Origin: Smallanthus sonchifolius | Taxonomy: Eukaryota; Streptophyta; Magnoliopsida; Asterales; Asteraceae | Direction: 5' to 3' | Assembly: GCA_023525975.1 (NCBI GenBank) | Contig: CM042040.1 | Span: forward strand, 54,715,486-54,779,485 | DNA: 64,000 nucleotides | Translations under genes and position numbers: made by a program | The notes under the pieces: model-generated | Told to the model about the DNA's origin: nothing | Seen by the model: the letters and a program-made list of their open reading frames with translations, nothing else | The model's database searches: none | In this document: in pieces, positions 32,128 through 43,546 of the stretch | Layout of the letters: each line of letters opens with the position of its first letter | Position numbering within the stretch: position 1 is the first letter of the stretch

Positions 32128-35100
32128 AAGTTTATTGGTGGGAGTTTCTCAAGGTAGTCTGCATCCTCACCTTGAGAAACCAGAGCCTTTATCCACTCCT
32201 CTCTCATTTCTTTGGCTAGTTCAGAATCAGTTATTCTGAACTTAGCCTCTTCCTTCTTCTTCTTTTCTCTTTTTTCTTCTTCTCTATTAAATTGTTCCTG
32301 CAGTTGAAGAGCAAGAGCTTCATCTTCTTGAATTTGATAAACTGTAGGAATTTTGACTTTCAGATCATCCAGTTGTTTGGCATACAGCTGGATCTGTTGT
32401 TCTCTGAGGAGAATGGCTGTTTTTTTGTCTTGGGCTTTTCGTACTTCAACCATCTCCTCTTTTTCTCTTCTCCTTCTTCTTTCCTCTTTTTCTTTCTTCT
32501 CCTTTATTATCCTCTCTTCGTCTTCTTTAGTCATGAGTCCCTTCCCCTTGTCTTTTTTGGATGCCTCTGCTTCAACTTCATTGACCACAACAGCAGATGT
32601 AGTAGATGCTGTTGGGATCTCAGCTTCAGCTTCATTGGCAGAAAGAGGAGTAGACATAGAGGAAGAGATTGCTTCACTCTCTTCTTTTTCCCATTCACCC
32701 CCATGTAGAGCTTTAAAAGCCTCTTTGACATTCTGAGCAGCCAGTCTTCTTGACTCTACAGCTGCACTCAGTATAACAGTTGGTGAGGAGGGCAGGGATG
32801 AATCTGAGTCAGAGTCATTCATTGCAGGCGATTCCTCCTTATAAATATAAGCCTTGATGAGTTTGATCATTTCTTGACTTTCTAAGGAGTTGATGTTGCA
32901 GATGAGTGATCTGAGCTCAAAGACTTTGTGTAGGAAGTCTGAAGGAAGGAGTAGGATCTTTTTGATGTTGATTAACAGAGAAGATCCATTGCTTAGGAAG
33001 AAGTTGAAGTCAGAGGAATTAGTGCTCACCCATCCTAGCACTTCCAAGTCCCTAACCATGATTTTGTACAGGAATCTTTTCTAGCAGATAACCTTTTCTT
33101 CAGTTAAAGCACTGCTCCTGATTAAGTCAGGTCTTCTTGGAGCCAGTCTTTGTTCTGCTGTTGATGAAGATTTAGGATAAGCCACCCTATTTGCTTCTGT
33201 TAGTAGTCTTTCAAACCGGGGTAAATTATCCTCCATTAAGTCATAGAACCTTCTGATTGCAAATTCCGCTGAGAGATCTGATGAAGTGTTGACACATCTT
33301 GTCAGATACAGATTAAGAACCTGGAGGGCATTGAGAGTGTTCCAATTTAGCTATTCTACTCCACTAAACTCCCATCCAATCCAGAATCTCTCAGCTATGC
33401 CATCATACCCCCAAGCTAGAATAGAGTCGAACTCTAGCTTGTTTGAAGACAGTGTGAATTTGGGGATAGATGTTTGACTTATTATGGCTGCCGCTTCAGG
33501 AAGTATGCTGAAAGATGGAGGTGTGTCTTCATAGGGAGTTTCATCTTGCAACACCTCATCAACAGCTCGGACAACTAGCTTCCAATCCTCAGTGATATCT
33601 TCCTCTTCATCAACTGAGTCTGGCAAGTCATGGATTTGAACAAAAGCAGGTTTGTATAGCGAACTTGAAACATAGTCTGCTCTTGTATCCATTCTTCTAG
33701 GCTGTCCGCATAATCTTCCTTGGTAATTACCCCCCCCTTTTTGGTTGCATCAGTGCATAAAGTGTTATCTGTTTGAGTGCCCATTGATATAAGGGAGGGA
33801 GTAGTCATAGATGGGCATTGATGTGCTTCATGCATAGAGACTTGGTGCCTTAGTTTGGACACTTCAGCCTCTAGCATAGCCACCCTTGCCATCAATTCCA
33901 AGTTATGAAGTTTCAGTGTATCCTCATCCATAGTTGTGGAATCCTTGGAACTAGATAGGGCCTTAGGCCTAGCCTCTGCATCCCTATAACCCTGGTTTTC
34001 TTGGTGCCTAGGATTCCTCTCAGTGAAGAGTGTTTCAAAGGAAACATCTTTACTGTGAGTTGCCGTGGTTAGGGTCTTAGCTATGTTGGCACTGTCCTCC
34101 TGGGCAGTTGATGTACCAGGAGTAGTGACAGCCCTTTCCACATTCACGCTGTCAGTACCACTAGAGTGAACCTTCTTGGGTAAGGAACTTGGGTTGGGTG
34201 CATCAGCAGCCAGGTCAATCAATACCTCCGAGATAATAGTTGTTGGAGAAGGTATATCATCTTGACAAGGTGCTTCTGCACTTAAGTTCAGAGAAGAAAA
34301 ATGGAATGGCTCAGAAAGTTGTTCTATGGATCCGGGATGTGATCCCGATCCTAATAGAGAGGCTTCCAAAAAAATCTCTCTAATGTTGTGGCTATCCCTT
34401 TTGATATTCTCACCAGAATTTTGGGATTCTGAATGAGGGCTTTGAGGTTGGGATTGGGCCTTTGAAACAAGAAGAGAAGGAGTCTTCTTGTTCCTCTTTC
34501 TTATGTATGTTGTTGCAACTGGGGCCCTTTGTTCAAGTTGAACGATAACATCCAAAAGAGGTGTAAGTGATTTTTGTACCTGTGCATCCTTAGTAGTTTG
34601 CAAAGGGGTTCCAGCAATGGAAGCAGCTTGTTGTTCAGGATGTGAGGTGGAGAGTGTGGGATCAGTATCAGCTGGGATTGCTGAACTGTCACCCTGGGTA
34701 CTTTGTATGTTCACCATTGTAGATAACAATGGAACATTGACCCCCGAGAACTTTTTGGAAACAGTTCTCATACTTTGAAAAATATTATATTTATGACCCA
34801 GCATGATGTAGATTCTTGCAGGTTTTGAGAGATTTTTTAGTTCCTGGTTGAAAACCTCCAGCAAGAATCTGGGATACATAAAAAATTGTTGCTTTGCACC
34901 CTCTGGAAGGTTATATCTCAAACCTTCAAAGATAAGATGTGCAAAGTTGAATCCCTGGTCAGTAATCATACCATGAACAGCAGAGGCAAGTGCAGAGCTC
35001 ACTTGATGCCATCCACTTCTCTTCGGAGATATGCATTGTAGAAGAGTTTGGCAGAGATACTTCCATGGAGGGCCCATCGGCGCCTTCTCGATTGTGTACT

Positions 35101-35436
35101 CATTTTGATTTCCAGTGTACCCTATGGATACAAAGGTCCTCATGTATTCTTCCTTTGAGTATGAGATGGCTGCCCCTTCATCTTGAAGTTGAAGATGTTT
35201 GCGAAGAGTGGCTTCAGAGATGGTGATGTCCTTGCCGTCTACCTTGGCTTTAATTTGGGGAATCCCCTGTTCGGTAGAGTAGACGGCGGTATTCTAAAAA
35301 TCCTCCATATGAGGAATGTATATGGTAGGGTTGACGGTATGTCATCGAAATCGTCGGATTTCTTCCCTTTTGTTAAGTATGCCGTAAGGTTGTGATAGGG
35401 GGAGACCTTATCATCAGAATTGTTGATGTCTGGCAT
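32128..35436 (-). pseudogene. Copia-2 third ORF, broken and 3' truncated
   Basis: Reading from the ATG at 35436 (MPDINNSDDK), with frameshifts near 35250, 33690 and 33340, the product has an N-terminal globular part (PPWKYLCQTLLQCISPKR, MITDQGFNFAHLIFEGLRYN, FFMYPRFLLEVF) shared with Copia-D. A Ser/Thr/Pro-rich linker, a coiled coil (LELMARVAMLEAEVSKLRHQ), an acidic stretch and a highly charged helix (RIIKEKKEKEERRRRREKEE) follow. The end DEALALQLQEQFNREEE resembles tails I recall from Asteraceae Copia-linked proteins. The true end is lost at 32128. No catalytic motif is visible; function unknown. Confidence 0.75.
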
Positions 35437-36057
35437 TTTTGTTGGATTTTGGAAGGAAAAATGAAGGATTTTGAAGGGTGGTTATGAATGGAAGGCTTTG
35501 AATGTTGTTGGTGCTTGAGGGAAAGTGATAGGAGTTAGGGCGAAATTGAATGTGAAGGGGTGGTGAAGAACTTTGTTTTTTTTCTTATAACGGCAGAAGA
35601 GGGAAAAGCAAAATGACTTGTACAGTACTACCTTATTCACTTTTTACTGTTACAGCTGTAATACACTATAGCGGTCATGGTAAAGACTGAAAGGCATTTT
35701 TACAGTGGGTAAAAGTTAATTTAGACTTATTTTTACCCATCAGCAGCAAACTTGGTTACTGTGGATGATTAAGCCTATCCGCAGCAAGCTTGGTTGCAGC
35801 GGATAGATAAGTCTGTCAGCAGCAAACACTGTTGCTGCTGATGGATGCAATGATCCACAGCAAGGGTGATGCTTCTGACTGCCTTAAAGCTATCCGCAGG
35901 AAACTTGTTCCTGCTGATAACTTAAAGCGGTCAGTGGCAAAAACTTTGCTGCTGATTATTAAACCTGTCAGCAGCAAAATTGGATGCTGCTGACTTGCAA
36001 CTTTTATTTATAACAAAAGACAAACATATTTACAAAGACAAATTTTGGAGACATATT
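35437..36057 (-). other. Copia-2 spacer with LTR-type motifs
   Basis: This spacer separates RNase H from the third ORF. Positions 35735-35995 carry about nine copies of a CAGCAGCAAA/TTTGCTGCTG motif with the partner CTATCCGCAG or CTGTCAGCAG (for example CAGCAGCAAACACTGTTGCT at 35818). The same vocabulary fills the Copia-2 LTR at 56565-56810. No gene or LTR end is present. Confidence 0.75.
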
Positions 36058-36921
36058 TTAATCAAAGTTCATCATACCAATGGATTCAACTAAATATCTA
36101 AATCTAGCTTCATCAAACGGTTTTGTAAACAAATCAGCATATTGCTCATTGGTATGAACTTTGGTTAAAATAATTCTCTTTTTCTCAGCTTGATCTCTTA
36201 TGAAATGATACCAGATGTCAATTTGTTTTTTCTTGGAGTGCTGCACCGGATTGTTTGTGATTGATATAGCACTCATGTTGTCAATATGAATGGGAGTTGC
36301 CATGAAAGTCATCCCATAATCCAGTATTTGATTTTGTATCCAGATGACTTGTGCACAGCAACTTGAAGCTGCAATGTATTCTGCTTCTGCTGTTGAGGTT
36401 GAAACACATGTTTGCTTCTTGCACTGCCATGAAATAAGTCTTCCTCCCAGAAACTGACATCCCCCTGAGGTGGACTTTTTGTCCAAGTTACATCCTCCAT
36501 AATCACTGTCAGTGTATGCATACAGATTAAACTTATCATTTTTAGAGTACCATAGCCTAAGTCTTGGAGCTCCCTTTAGGTATCTAAAGATTCTCTTGAC
36601 GGCTTGAAGATGTGAAATCTTTGGAGCTGCTTGAAATCTTGCACATAGACATACAACAAACATGATATATGGCCTTGAGGCAGTGAGAGACATGGGAGAT
36701 CCTATCAATGCACGGTACTGATGTTGATCAGTGTCTTGACCATCTTTGTCTGGAGTCTGCTGATGGTGTACTTGCATAGGGGTTCGAGCAGCAGAGCAGT
36801 CAGTCATCTTGAATCTTTCCAGAATGCTCTTGACATATTTAGATTGGCTGATGAAGATTCCATTTGGGACTTGTTTGACTTGAAAACCCAGAAAGAAATT
36901 TAGCTCACCCATTGAGCTCAT
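36058..36921 (-). CDS. Copia-2 reverse transcriptase end and RNase H
   Basis: A 287-codon open frame, in register with the preceding frame and separated from it by a TAA (36922-36924), where the family normally has a sense codon (SKF-x-MSSMGEL). It begins in the RT connection region (MSSMGELNFFLG), passes TPMQ and ALIGSPMSLTASRPYIMF, and contains the Copia RNase H signature (YTDSDYGGCNLDKKSTSG, STAEAEYIAASSCCAQ, IHIDNMSAI, ADLFTKPFDEARF). It would remove RNA from the RNA-DNA hybrid. This part is open although the polyprotein is not. Confidence 0.88.
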   Translation of the reverse strand: MSSMGELNFFLGFQVKQVPNGIFISQSKYVKSILERFKMTDCSAARTPMQVHHQQTPDKDGQDTDQHQYRALIGSPMSLTASRPYIMFVVCLCARFQAAPKISHLQAVKRIFRYLKGAPRLRLWYSKNDKFNLYAYTDSDYGGCNLDKKSTSGGCQFLGGRLISWQCKKQTCVSTSTAEAEYIAASSCCAQVIWIQNQILDYGMTFMATPIHIDNMSAISITNNPVQHSKKKQIDIWYHFIRDQAEKKRIILTKVHTNEQYADLFTKPFDEARFRYLVESIGMMNFD

Positions 36922-38656
36922 TTAAAACTTTGAGTGCATAAGGATCTCGAAATCTTTACACAGCTTCTTCCTTGTTGATCCAAAGATGATATCATCTACG
37001 TAGATTTGAACCAGTAAGATTTCTCCCCCTTCATCTTTGATAAACAAGGTCTGGTCAATGGCACCTCTTCGAAAGTTGTTTTTTAGCAGATATCCAGACA
37101 AAGTTTCATACCAGACCCTTGGGGCTTGATGTAAGCCATATAGAGCTTTGTCTAGTTTGAGCACTTGGTTAGGATGTGCAGGATTTACAAAGCCTGGAGG
37201 CTGCTTGACATATACTTCTTCACCAATCTTCCCATACAGAAAGGCACTTTTGACATCCATTTGATAGACCATGAAATTCTTAGATGCAGCGTATGCCAGG
37301 AAGATTCTGATGGCCTCCAGTCTGGCAGCAGGAGCAAAGACCTCATCATAGTCAATTCCCTCTTCCTGAGTGTAGCCTTGAACTACAAGTCTGGCTTTGT
37401 TCTTGACTACAATGCCTCTCTCGTCTTGCTTGTTCCTGAGTACCCATCTTGTGCCACTAGCAGATTGACAAGGTGGAAGATCAACAAGCTTCCATACCTC
37501 CTGTCTTTTGAATTGCAGCAACTCTTCCTGCATTGCCTTAATCCAGCTGATATGTTGCAGAGCTTCATCTATCTTCTTGGGTTCCACCTGAGATAGAAAA
37601 CATGAAAATAAACATATATTGGCCTCATGGGATTTGCTTCTGGTTAGAACTCCTTGGTGAACTTGGCCAATTATATTATCCAGAGGATGTTCCTTGTTGA
37701 TCCTTTGAGCTGGTACCACCTCTAGCTGTATCCCTTGTTCAAGATTGCTTTGATTTTGATCAGGGATTTCTTCATTCATGGTTGAAGAGTATTCAAGATC
37801 AACAGCTACATCAGTGTTAGCAGCATTAGTGTTTGCAGCATCTACAGCATTTACCGAAGAGTCTGCATTAAAATTTTCATTTTCAGACAGGCAGCTAGTG
37901 ACATTTGAGAGTGTGGTTCTGGCTGCACTTGCTTCAATGGCTTTCATAACAGATGGAGGATCAATGGATGGTCTTCTCAGACTGATAGAGGATTTTGGAA
38001 AATCCAGTCTGTAGTCAGAGGAGGTGGAAGTAAGTGTTTGAGAGGAGGAAGACTCCATATTTGAGAAGGTGAGAGGGTCAAATATTTGGGTGAAGGAGTC
38101 TATGACAAAAAGCCAGCTTGGGCCTTTTCCATGTTCACAGACAATGTGTTCTCTGCATTCCACATTGGCTGATTCTTCCACAATTCTTGTTCTTGAGTTG
38201 AAAACTCTGTAGGCCTTGGATTGAGAGGAATAACCCACAAAATATCCTTCATCACATTTGGCACCAAACTTAGGAAGAACCCCATGTGTGATTAGAATTG
38301 TGTATGGACATCCAAAAGGTTTTAGAAATCCAATGTATGGAACTCTTTGGAACCATAGTTCATAAGGTGTCTTGTTGAGAGGCTTGACTATGAGAACTCT
38401 ATTTTACACATAGCAGGTTGTGCTTACTGCTTCTGCCCAAAATGTGAGAGGCAGTTTTGAGTCAGCCAACATAGATCTTGCTGAATCAATTAGAGTTCTG
38501 TTTCTTCTTTTAGAAACTCCATTTTGTTGAGGAGTTCTTGGAGCACTGTATTGCCTTTCGATTCCCTTGCTCTCACAGAAGCAGTTCAAAGTGTGGTTCT
38601 TGAACTCTGTGCCCTGATCACACCTTATTATCTTTACCTTCTGATTGCTTTGATTC
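36922..38656 (-). pseudogene. Copia-2 integrase core end and reverse transcriptase
   Basis: From the G2 junction the frame enters the integrase core (RCDQGTEFKN, APRTPQQNGVSKRRNRTL), stops at 38404-38406 and continues with VGYSSQSKAYRVFNSRT. An acidic linker leads to the Copia RT: WKLVDLPP, TRWVLRNK, GIDYDEVFAPAARLEAIR, YQMDVKSAFLYG, KALYGLHQAPRVWYE and catalytic YVDDIIFGS. Against the family, NK replaces the usual FRNK context and one A replaces V in FAPVARLE. The stop at 36922 separates it from RNase H. Confidence 0.88.
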
Positions 38657-38661
38657 TCTAC
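38657..38661. other. Target duplication TCTAC, left copy
   Basis: TCTAC precedes the G2 LTR at 38662 and reappears at 52177-52181 after its other LTR, giving a perfect 5-bp duplication within Copia-2 integrase. Confidence 0.93.
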
Positions 38662-40437
38662 TGATGCGTGTAAACTATATATATATTTTTATAAGTATTT
38701 TACACAATTAGTTTTAAAAAGGGTTTTCACCAAATACTAATCACACACACCGAGCAGTGTACCCGTCGGATAGCAATATAGTAAAGGTAAGAACCGGATA
38801 TCAATCCGTGGACACGGTGGGATGCGATAATAAACCGGGACTAAGATTCAATCAAGTATGGGTAAAAGATGTTTAAGTTGATTTTTAACTAAACTAATAT
38901 GTGAGAATATAAAACTAGACTAAAGTCACAAATCAAACAATCAAAGAAAAAATATCACTTCGGTGTCGAATCCATTTAGAATACATTCAATACATTCATA
39001 GAAATATGGCAAATACACGATACATAAATTGACTAAATTCTCGTCAAAGATATCTAATCAAATGATTATTCGGAAAGCTAGCATGAATTACACAAACCAA
39101 CCACCTAAAGTCATACAATGAGGCTCACGTGTTTAATAATCATGTCAATGTTTACAAAGATTGAACTAGCTTCCGATTAAGGTACACTAATCTAACAAAT
39201 AGTTGGAAAGATAATATGAACAACACACTATCCACCTCAAGTTGATTAATTTAGACAACAATATGCATTTCTTCAACATACAATGTTCATATAAAGATTA
39301 TATAAATTAGGAGGATGTGTCAACAATTCCTAGATAAACACAATACTAAATATGACACATCATAACGAATACTTTGTCTTTCCAAACATAAGCATAAGGT
39401 TACACATACAAATATAATGATTCATAAAAAGACTTCATTCACCATTCCTAGTCAAATGCCATAAACTAGTATAATTACATACACCAATCCATGAATATAA
39501 GCATAAATCATAAGTTTTCCAACATAATATGACATACACAAATACAAGTCTTGTAAACAACTCAAAATACTTGAATACATAATTTCATCAAATAATAATC
39601 ATACGGTTGTCATAACATTAACACAATAATTGCCAATAATCCATGAATGTTGTCAAATGTATCTAAACTTCATCTAAACCAAAGTGAACAGGAGTTTTAG
39701 CTCATCATGAGCATCAAAATTACAAATAAGCAGGGAAAAATAGTGAGAAACATGATATGAAAACAAGAATCAAACCACTCCTCCAAGCCTAGATGTTGTT
39801 GTTGATGTATGGTGATCCTCTTGATGTTGTATCCTCTCCAAGAATCTTGAAATATGGCTGGAACAAAGAAAACTCGAGCTGGAACAGTAGGTTTTTCCCC
39901 TGGGTTGCTGAATGTCTGAAAGAGAATTAAGTTTTGTTTAAGTAGAAAAGGGGAGGCACGACCGTGCTAGGAGAGAAGGCACGACCGTTCCTAAGACATG
40001 GACGCGGTCGTGTCTAGGTCTTGGCGCGACCGTGTGACAGAGGTTTGACCGATCCGTAGCTTCCATTGGGTACCACTGATCGAGGACGTACGGCTGTTCA
40101 GACTCACGAGATGACACGCGACCGTGGGCGGCCAAGGCACGGTTGTGCCTTGGAATTTGGCTTGGCACGGTCGTGCTAGATGTGGACGCGACCGTGCCTA
40201 GAGTTTTGGAGCTTGGCACGACCGTGCCAAATAGGGGCACGACCGTGCCTCCATCACAGAAACCCTAAAACTTCACTTGTTTATCCTGGAATCTTTTTGT
40301 TTATTCACCAAGCTTCACAAAAACCTACAAAACAGGAAATGAAGCAAATAAGTGTCTAAACGTTGACTATAACCAAGAATTGATCATTAAATGAACGAAT
40401 TTTTGTGCCAAAAAGATGTGTAAATACTAACACATCA
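38662..40437 (-). repeat. G2 3' LTR
   Basis: Ends TGATGCGTG and AACACATCA. Palindromes with core GGCACGACCGTGCC occupy 39954-40250. On the minus strand TTCTACTTAAACAAAAC follows the cluster and may be a weak TATA-like element. Confidence 0.95.
39954..40250. repeat. About ten GCACGACCGTGC-type palindromes in G2 3' LTR
   Basis: Copies such as GGCACGACCGTGCC (40215-40228), GCACGACCGTGCC (40237), GCACGGTCGTGC (40164) and GACGCGGTCGTGTC (40011) occur in both orientations with irregular spacing. The cluster is far more GC-rich than its surroundings. Confidence 0.92.
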
Positions 40438-42250
40438 AACAACCCCACACTTGAACATTGCTTGTCCTCAAGCAAGAAATCAAAATGAAACAAAACTTCC
40501 AATGATACTATGGATTAAATCGGGAAAACCGTAAGCATTAATAAACTTATAAAGGTTTGAAGAGATTTTCAAGAAATGCAAAATTAACTAAATGAAACCC
40601 AATGAGCCCAATGACGTGATAACCGAATGAGCAAATGAATATGCCTAGGAAATCATTAGCATGCAACTTTATGCTTCTCATAATGTTCACACACACTCGG
40701 GAATATATATGATAATACAAGTAATGGAGTATGTATAGAACACTCAAATGCCAAGACAATGAATCATGCATAAGTCATAAGTTTGCTAAAAGATCAAATC
40801 TCTACCAACTAACATGAAACAAAGCACAAATCAAGAGGGCTTTAAATGGGTTGTAACTTGACAATGGTTAAGGGTGAGGAAGTGGAATTTTAAAATGGCT
40901 AAATGGCTAAAAACCCGGCGGTTATGCTAACTCAAAAACTAAAACAACTTCTAATATGAAAAATAAACTAACTAATACTTCCGTATAGATAAGAGCTAAC
41001 AACCGAATTATTTTCATCTTTGCTCACAAAATTGCTCTAATCGGCTATAATTCACCTAATTTTGGTGATTTTTTTTTTTGAAGTGAACTAAGTCAATATG
41101 CATCTTTCCTTAGCTAAAAACTTCTCAAGCATTTAAAAATTACAACAAAATAAAAGCTATAAAATTAACATTAGCCGACCGGATTTCTAACACGGGTGAA
41201 AAATAAATGAAAAGGCTAATGAAGGTTTAATGGCGGTGTAATGTGGGTAATTAAAGAAAAGAACATGATAGGCTCAACGTGGCTAACTAGTGGATGTGTT
41301 CGGTTGAGGGAAAATAAAAATAAAAGGCTAACAAAGTGGTTTATCCTAATGCCTCAATCATTTTTATGCAATATTTATGTTCATGATTTTGAAATGTATA
41401 CTAAAAGCAAGTTCTAATAAGCATGAAACATTCGGCACACTCAAATTCGCAAAAACGAGAGCAAACAACGTCTAAAGCTATCAAGGCTCAAAAATAAACT
41501 CACGGAAACGGAAAGGAATGGGTGTAAGCAAAAGGTTACATGCAATTCATTCGTTCAACCCACTAAAACTCATGGTTATCACAAAAAATTGGGTTTGACT
41601 CGATGGAATTTCTATTTCAATTGCTTTCGAAAAATCAAACCTCTATTATTTACTAAAAATTGTGAATGCTAACCGGTTAACTTTTATTATATTTTGGTGT
41701 TTTTCAATTTTATAAAACTGATTTAGTGTCAATAAAAATTATGAAGGAAGATTTTGCAAAAAATTGAAGTGATAAAATGCTCAAAAGGATAAACATCGCG
41801 TGAATAAATTCCCACCCTACACTTAGAATCGTGCATTGCCCTCAATGTACAACAAAAAAATGTAAAGCAAAGAATAAACACCCAACCCCACACTTAGAAA
41901 CATACATTGCCCTCAATGTAGTCAAAAACATGCAATGCAATGGAGTGTGAAGGGAGAACTGAAACTTCCCTCGTGTCGATCATGGCACACGCAAAAAGCC
42001 TACCAACAAAAATGACGTTCCACGTAGTTCCACGATTCCAAGATCTAATCAAGACTAACCACATCAAACAGGATCAGTAACATCAAGCCAAAATATAAAC
42101 ATAAATGTAAAGACGAATATAAACAACAGTACAGGGAAACAAAAGTACAACAAAAGAACAACATAAAACGCCGAAGCGGGATACAAGAGTTTGTACAATA
42201 AACAAGAAAGTACAACTCACAAAAATGATACCAAAAGGCAATGGGAGGTA
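40438..42250 (-). other. G2 3' non-coding region
   Basis: It starts with AACAACCCCACACTTGAAC, whose minus-strand GTGTGGGGTTGTT is the likely purine tract beside the LTR. Hairpins TTGCTTGTCCTCAAGCAA (40458-40475), CATTGCCCTCAATG (near 41834) and TACATTGCCCTCAATGTA (41903-41920) each follow a CACACTT or CACTT box. No gene is seen; long tails of this kind are usual for the lineage. Confidence 0.72.
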
Positions 42251-43546
42251 CTACTCCCACTGCACGCCCTCAAGGTCGACGCCGGAGGCCCCGCCTCCCT
42301 CCCCTCCTGCTGCTAGTGGTGATGGTGGTGGTGACTGATGATGCGGTGGTGATGGTGGTGGCTGAAGCTGTGGTGATGGGGGTGGCTGATCCAGCTGCAT
42401 AAAGAATGGGAGGGGTACCACGTATGGTGCCCCGCCAGCAGCAGCAGCGGCACACTATACCTCATACTGCCAGGCCCAGTAACGCATGAACATGTCATGT
42501 GGAATGACAACCGGAGATGGTGGTGGCGGCGGAGGCGGAGGAGGCGGCTGGTGCTCGTGACCCTGCTCCTGCTCCTGCTGAGCAGCGTGTGCCTGATGGG
42601 CGGCGGCGACGGCCTCGGCCTCGGCCTGAACAAGATCTGGATCGGGACCCGGACGGTCTGGATCCCACGTCCGTCCCCATCTATCTACCAACCTGATCCC
42701 TCCTGCGCCTCGACGAGCAACGTGCATGTTCCTCAGTGTCTGCACGGTCATCACAACGGTCTCGGCCATAGGGGTCAGGTCCCCTATCAAATCGTCGGTC
42801 AATAGCTGGAAGTGCCTAGCCAGCTTGGTCACGAAGTGACCTCCACATATCGCGCTAGTGACGTCGCGCCCTGAGCTGTTTACCAAGTACCCCGCGATAG
42901 AATGCGCAAGATTGCAAGTGCGCGGGCGTACAAGGCAAAACAAGTAAAACAGCTCCCTAAGGTTCACTACTGTCTCCCCCTGACCTCTCCCAGAAATGGA
43001 ATAAACAATGCAACGATGGAGAACACGGTGCAAGGGGTCCCGAAGGCTCGAAGCCTTGGTCAAACTCGGATCGTACATCCCGAATCCAAACTCGTACCAG
43101 AACTGGTCCTTGTCCTCCTCGGTCGGGAACTCGGTGATACCATCGGTGAATATCTCAGTCTGAAGCTCCTGTCGAGTGTATAGCCCCAGAAGTCTCCCGA
43201 ATCTAGCGACAGACATCACGTGCCACTCCCCACCTAACCTAAACCTAACAGTCTCGGGCTGCTCAAGATCCGCGCAGGGGTAATCAAACTCATAAGTGGA
43301 GAAAAACTCCATCACGAGCTCTATGTACTGTATGGCGTGAAGCCTGAACAACCGACGCCAGGGGGCGGTGACAAGATCATTCCATCGGTCCCTCTGACCA
43401 ATGGCATCTATAGCGACCGGCTCTAAACGACGAGCGGCTAAAATCCGGCCTCGGCGGGGCCACAAAACATCCAGACGAGCCTCGTACTCATGCTCGTTCA
43501 TGTTAAACTCGAGGTACGGGTGGTCCCTGTTGCCTGCCATCTGCAC
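42251..43546 (-). pseudogene. G2 extra ORF after integrase (Athila ORF1-like), one late stop
   Basis: A 431-codon frame from the ATG at 43546 (MQMAGNRDHPYLEFN) to the stop at 42251, with a single in-frame TAG at 42455-42457 (codon 364; a CAG change would give it). Residues 75-270 look globular: FRLGGEWHVMSVARFGRLLG, LYTRQEL, DQFWYEFG, LRELFYLFCLVRPRT and ICGGHFVTKLARHF. Arg/Gly/Pro-rich and Gln/His-rich parts follow, with an eleven-proline run and a Pro-rich tail. It resembles proteins I recall as Athila ORF-1 type; function is unknown. It has no clear membrane anchor. The first 363 codons are open while pol is broken. Confidence 0.72.

Noticed and set aside
32292..32736. Plus-strand open frames rich in Ser, Phe and Leu
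   Set aside because: They are the reverse of the Glu/Lys-rich helix of the minus-strand Copia-2 third ORF and have no features of their own.
24818..35436. Third ORFs as retroviral envelope genes
   Set aside because: Position after RNase H is like the env-like ORF of SIRE elements, but no signal peptide, membrane segment or glycoprotein pattern is seen, so the name env is not justified.
42313..42680. Overlapping Arg/His/Ser-rich minus-strand frames
   Set aside because: Shadows of the GC-rich, Pro-rich 3' part of the G2 extra ORF in other frames.
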